From Antrihabitans spumae (GTDB lineage Bacteria > Actinomycetota > Actinomycetes > Mycobacteriales > Mycobacteriaceae): 64,000 nt of DNA. The stretch covers positions 1 through 64,000 of the forward strand of contig NZ_JBIMSN010000090.1 of NCBI RefSeq assembly GCF_043944905.1, written 5' to 3'. Every line of letters begins with the position of its first letter. Position 1 is the first letter of the stretch. The notes beneath the pieces are model-generated. The model ran no database searches and was not told the DNA's origin. It was given only the letters and a program-made list of their open reading frames with translations. Both the position numbers and the translations under genes were made by a program. Positions 60,937 through 64,000 of this stretch are shown here, piece after piece.

Positions 60937-62055
60937 ATGACTTCTACCTTGCCGAGAAAGCGCCTTCGTAACCGAATCCTGACCGGAAAGCGATTGCTTT
61001 CCCTCGTCGAGACGATGGCGACACCGCACGAACTGGACCGCTACCTGGAGCTCGTCAATCCGATGGCTTCGGTGCGTGACTTGCGTGCGGAAGTGACCGA
61101 CGTAGTCCGACAGACCAACGACACCGTGACGCTGACCCTCCGCCCGACCTGGCAGTGGGAAGGATTCGCAGCCGGTCAGTTCGTCCAGATCGGCGTCGTC
61201 ATCGACGGAGTTCGACACACCAGGTGCTACTCGCCCGCGTGCTCGGAGTACCGAACCGACGGCCACATCGAACTCACCATCAAGGCCCATCCCGAAGGCC
61301 TGGTGTCGCAGTACCTGCATGCCAACGCCGAGCCCGGCCTGGTCGTCAGCCTTTCGCAGGCCGGCGGAATCTTCCGACTGCCCGCCGACCGACCCGAGAA
61401 CGTACTTCTCATCAGCGGCGGTAGCGGCATCACGCCGGTGCTGTCGATGCTGCGGACCTTGGTCGACGAGGGTTACCCCGGCGCGATCACCTTCCTGCAC
61501 TACGCGGACAAACAAGCCGACGTTCCCTACCGCGCGGAATTGGCAACGATCGCGGCCGCGAACGACAACGTTTCGCTCGTTCTGGCCTATACCGCGGATG
61601 AGCAGGGCGCCGATCTGGTCGGTTTCTTCGGAACCGAGCACCTCGACGCAGCGGCGCCGTGGCACCGCGACGCACACACCTACCTGTGCGGTCCGCCCGG
61701 ACTGATGAAGGGTGTGCAGTCGGTCTACGCCGAACTCGGACTCGCAGAACAGTTGTTCACCGAGGAGTTCGCCGCTCCGATCGCCGCGGGCGACGCGGAC
61801 GCCACCGGCACCATCGCCTTCGCTGCGAGCGGGGTCACCGCGGACAACAAGGGCAACAGCCTGCTGGAGCAAGCCGAAGCCGCCGGCCTCACCCCCGAAT
61901 TCGGCTGCCGGATGGGGATCTGCTTCTCCTGCACCGCAGTCAAGACATCAGGGTGCACCAAGAACTTGAAGACAGGTGAGACCGACAGCGACCCGGATCA
62001 ACCGATTCAGCTGTGCATCTCCGCCGCAGTCGGCGACGTCACGCTCGACATCTGA
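60937..62055 (+). CDS. Ferredoxin reductase-like electron donor of the desaturase
   Basis: A 372-residue flavoprotein with an FAD domain (RCYSPACSEYRTDGHIELTIK), NAD(P)H domain (LISGGSGITPVLSML and YLCGPPGLMKGV) and a C-terminal plant-type 2Fe-2S ferredoxin domain (cysteines in GCRMGICFSCTAVKTSGC and LCISAAVG). It corresponds to Rv3230c, the electron donor of DesA3, and is 43 bp upstream of the desaturase gene. The two make a complete electron chain from NADPH to the desaturase. Confidence 0.93.
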   Translation: MTSTLPRKRLRNRILTGKRLLSLVETMATPHELDRYLELVNPMASVRDLRAEVTDVVRQTNDTVTLTLRPTWQWEGFAAGQFVQIGVVIDGVRHTRCYSPACSEYRTDGHIELTIKAHPEGLVSQYLHANAEPGLVVSLSQAGGIFRLPADRPENVLLISGGSGITPVLSMLRTLVDEGYPGAITFLHYADKQADVPYRAELATIAAANDNVSLVLAYTADEQGADLVGFFGTEHLDAAAPWHRDAHTYLCGPPGLMKGVQSVYAELGLAEQLFTEEFAAPIAAGDADATGTIAFAASGVTADNKGNSLLEQAEAAGLTPEFGCRMGICFSCTAVKTSGCTKNLKTGETDSDPDQPIQLCISAAVGDVTLDI

Positions 62056-62098
62056 TTCCCCGAACCAGCCAGCCACCCAAAACTCAGGAGGACACGCA

Positions 62099-63259
62099 AT
62101 GTCCGTAATCAGCCTGCCGCGCCGCGGTAGCAAGCCCGACAAAGCCGACGGACCGGTCGTACTGACCGTCGATCAGGTCGACGAGATCGGCCGCGAACTC
62201 GACGCACTCCGTGCCCGCATCGTCGCCGATCTCGGTGAAGAAGATCGCGAATACATCTACAAAATCATCAAGGCGCAGCGTGGTTTCGAGATCGCAGGCC
62301 GCGGCCTGATGTACCTCGGCTTCCTGCCGCCGTTCTGGCTCGCCGGCGTCGGCGCGCTCGGCATCTCCAAAATTCTCGACAACATGGAGATCGGCCACAA
62401 CGTCATGCACGGCCAGTACGACTGGATGCGTGAGCCCGGTCTGAACTCGCGGGTATTCGAATGGGACACGGTCTGCCCAGCGGATCAGTGGAAGCATTCA
62501 CACAACTACATGCACCACACGTACACCAACATTCGCGGCATGGACCGCGACATCGGCTACGGCATCCTGCGTATGGACAAAGAGCAGAAGTGGAATCCCT
62601 ACTACCTGGGCAACCCGGTGTGGGCGTTCCTGCTGATGGTGTTCTTCGAATGGGGCGTCATGCTGCACGACCTCGAAGCCGAGAACGTCGTCCAAGGCAA
62701 GCGCAAATGGAAAGACATAAAGCCGCTGCTCAAGGGCATGGGTCGCAAGTCGGGACGGCAGATCCTCAAGGACTACGTCGTCTTCCCAGCGCTCACCGGC
62801 CCACTGTTCATCAGCACGCTGCTCGGCAATGCCGCAGCCAACCTCGTCCGCAACCTCTGGACCTACTCGATCATCTTCTGCGGCCACTTCCCGTCGGGCG
62901 TGCAGACGTTCTCCGAGGAGGAGACCGCGAACGAGAGCCAAGGCGAGTGGTACGTGCGTCAGATGCTCGGTTCGGCGAACATCGAGGGCGGCAAGCTCTT
63001 TCACATCATGTCGGGCAACCTCTCGCACCAGATCGAGCACCACCTGTTCCCGGACGTACCTGCGCACCGGTACCCGCAGATGGCCCCCGAGGTCGAGGCA
63101 CTGTGCAACAAGTACGGCCTGCCGTACAACAAGGGTGGCTTCTTCAAGCAGATCGGATCGGTCTGGGCGAAGATCTTCAAGCTGGCACTGCCGCCTTCGC
63201 TCGTTCGGTCGGATTCAGCGCCCAGTGTTATCGTGCAACGTCAACAAGCTGCAGCCTGA
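62099..63259 (+). CDS. desA3: Membrane fatty acyl-CoA desaturase (DesA3-like)
   Basis: A 386-residue membrane di-iron desaturase. The three histidine clusters are present: GHNVMHGQYDW, HSHNYMHHTY and SHQIEHHLFPD. Four membrane segments surround them (RGLMYLGFLPPFWLAGVGALG, PVWAFLLMVFFEWGVML, and others). In mycobacteria DesA3 converts stearoyl-CoA to oleoyl-CoA. An AGGAGG ribosome binding site lies 8 bp before the ATG. It follows the reductase gene in the TetR-controlled operon. Confidence 0.93.
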   Translation: MSVISLPRRGSKPDKADGPVVLTVDQVDEIGRELDALRARIVADLGEEDREYIYKIIKAQRGFEIAGRGLMYLGFLPPFWLAGVGALGISKILDNMEIGHNVMHGQYDWMREPGLNSRVFEWDTVCPADQWKHSHNYMHHTYTNIRGMDRDIGYGILRMDKEQKWNPYYLGNPVWAFLLMVFFEWGVMLHDLEAENVVQGKRKWKDIKPLLKGMGRKSGRQILKDYVVFPALTGPLFISTLLGNAAANLVRNLWTYSIIFCGHFPSGVQTFSEEETANESQGEWYVRQMLGSANIEGGKLFHIMSGNLSHQIEHHLFPDVPAHRYPQMAPEVEALCNKYGLPYNKGGFFKQIGSVWAKIFKLALPPSLVRSDSAPSVIVQRQQAAA

Positions 63260-63273
63260 GGGGTTAAGCGATC

Positions 63274-63471
63274 ATGGTTGGAAAATTCGAAAGCAACAAA
63301 GACTTGGTTCAGGATCTGACCGAGACGACCGCAACCCGAGTCGGCAACATCGCCAGCATCGTCACCGACGCGGTGAAGGGTGTGGCGCGTGAGGTCGGCG
63401 ATCTGATCTCCGACGGTCTCGAAATGCGCGAGGCAACGAAGAAGGCACAGGAAGACGACACCGTCGACTGA
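63274..63471 (+). CDS. Small conserved-looking protein after desA3
   Basis: A 65-residue helical protein (MVGKFESNKDLVQDLTETT, then VGNIASIVTDAVKGVAREVGDLISDGLEMREA) 14 bp after desA3 with its own GAGG ribosome binding site, so probably the third gene of the operon. The pattern of alternating hydrophobic residues suggests an amphipathic helix that could lie on the membrane. No function is recognised. Confidence 0.75.
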   Translation: MVGKFESNKDLVQDLTETTATRVGNIASIVTDAVKGVAREVGDLISDGLEMREATKKAQEDDTVD

Positions 63472-63474
63472 CTT

Positions 63475-63542
63475 GCGGCTACGCCGCCCGTGCGCGGTTG
63501 AAGGGTCTATAGGCCCCTCAGCCGCGCTCGAGCGCGAAGCGC
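63475..63542. repeat. Palindromic element, copy 5 (variant stem)
   Basis: Has the same three-hairpin plan as the other copies, with left mini-hairpin GCGGC-TAC-GCCGC and right mini-hairpin GCGC-GAA-GCGC, but the central stem differs (CGTGCGCGGTTGA facing TCAGCCGCGCTCG). This shows the family is defined by architecture rather than by the AGTCCTTT stem. It sits between convergent genes. Confidence 0.75.
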
Positions 63543-63582
63543 CTACTGGCCGTTCCGAGACATCGGAGCGGCCAGTTCTTTG

Positions 63583-64000
63583 TCAGGTTGTCGTGCCCTT
63601 ACTTTGTTTCGCAACGACGCACAGCGAACGTCCGCTGCTGAGGTCGGCAATCTTGACGTCCTCGACGACAAAGCCGTTGTCTCTGATCGACGTCGACAGT
63701 CGATCTACAACAGCGGGTGTTGTCGCAGGTTCGAGCGGTTGGTAGCTCAGATACAGGCGTCCATCAGGAACCAGATGCTTGCGGAGGACCGCGAACTCGC
63801 GTTGTGGCTCACCTCGAACGAACACGGGAACGTGGATGCCGAAGACGACCTCGAACGCCGTGTCGCCGAAGTTCGTGTCCGCGAGCTCACTGCAGTGCAC
63901 CCGCACAATGCCGGCCTGTACCGCGGCCGCATTCCGATTCTGCGTTGCCGCAATCATTTTCGCGGAGCGGTCGACGGCGTCGATGGTGCCGTCGGTCAGC
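63583..64000 (-). CDS. SAM-dependent methyltransferase, C-terminal part (partial)
   Basis: The gene runs off the right end of the window. The visible 139 residues start within the Rossmann-like fold: TIDAVDRSAKMI is the acidic loop that binds the SAM ribose, FEVVFGIHVPVF follows the central strand, and LRKHLVPDGRLYLSYQP is the motif III region. The C-terminus is TTPAVVDRLSTSIRDNGFVVEDVKIADLSSGRSLCVVAKQ. Substrate unknown. Confidence 0.8.
   Translation of the reverse strand, partial: LTDGTIDAVDRSAKMIAATQNRNAAAVQAGIVRVHCSELADTNFGDTAFEVVFGIHVPVFVRGEPQREFAVLRKHLVPDGRLYLSYQPLEPATTPAVVDRLSTSIRDNGFVVEDVKIADLSSGRSLCVVAKQSKGTTT

Overview
The window is chromosomal DNA of a high-GC, mycolic-acid-producing actinomycete, most likely Rhodococcus or a close relative. 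The evidence is a 3106-residue bacterial type I fatty acid synthase followed by acpS, a Mec/CysO/CysM cysteine module, a CmrA-like mycolate reductase, a DesA3-like desaturase with its reductase, an LppS-type L,D-transpeptidase, and very high GC with frequent GTG starts. Gene order follows two blocks known from Mycobacterium tuberculosis: the dinG-to-lprD block (Rv1329c-Rv1343c) and the fas/acpS/bcp/DUF3618/lppS/orn/DUF853/cmrA block (Rv2524c down to Rv2509).

Layout. 0-12.4 kb: dinG, NAD salvage (pncB-pncA), clpS, a DUF2017 gene, a P1 peptidase, mec-cysO-cysM, a rhomboid protease, an Rv1339-like metallo-beta-lactamase-fold protein, RNase PH, RdgB and two small membrane proteins; murI is absent from its usual place. 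12.4-22.6 kb: tRNA-Leu, then fas and acpS behind a promoter region with a pair of operator-like repeats. 22.6-34.2 kb: regulators and transporters (two TetR, a DrrAB-like ABC exporter, a DEAD-box helicase, bcp, a DHA2 exporter with MarR, DUF488, RidA divergent from a WYL regulator).

34.2-43.0 kb is the most interesting region: a compact class I lanthipeptide cluster. It has an FHA/HTH regulator, a small one-TM adaptor-like protein, an exporter with a C39 peptidase domain, a full-length LanB dehydratase, a 49-residue precursor with a double-glycine leader and a two-cysteine core, an ECF sigma factor with a C-terminal zinc-binding motif, and LanC. It lies between core genes (the DUF3618 gene and the L,D-transpeptidase), so it is an accessory insertion. 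Next to it, 43.1-46.6 kb is a 3.5-kb deleted prophage or island flanked by a 35-bp direct repeat, one copy of which is the 3' part of tRNA-Lys. It keeps an integrase C-terminal fragment, a PAF-acetylhydrolase-like esterase, two small phage-like genes and a lipoprotein.

46.9-64 kb returns to core genes: L,D-transpeptidase, tRNA-His, orn, an ABC exporter with two paralogous permeases and an XRE regulator, a HerA/DUF853 ATPase, a LysA-like protein lacking the PLP lysine, CmrA, 2,4-dienoyl-CoA reductase with PadR, a UMF1-type transporter, and a TetR-controlled reductase/desaturase pair. A methyltransferase gene runs off the right end.

A recurring three-hairpin palindromic element occurs at least five times. 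It supplies gene ends (stop codons of dinG, a tetR and fadH) and, most strikingly, lies inside the 5' coding region of rdgB.
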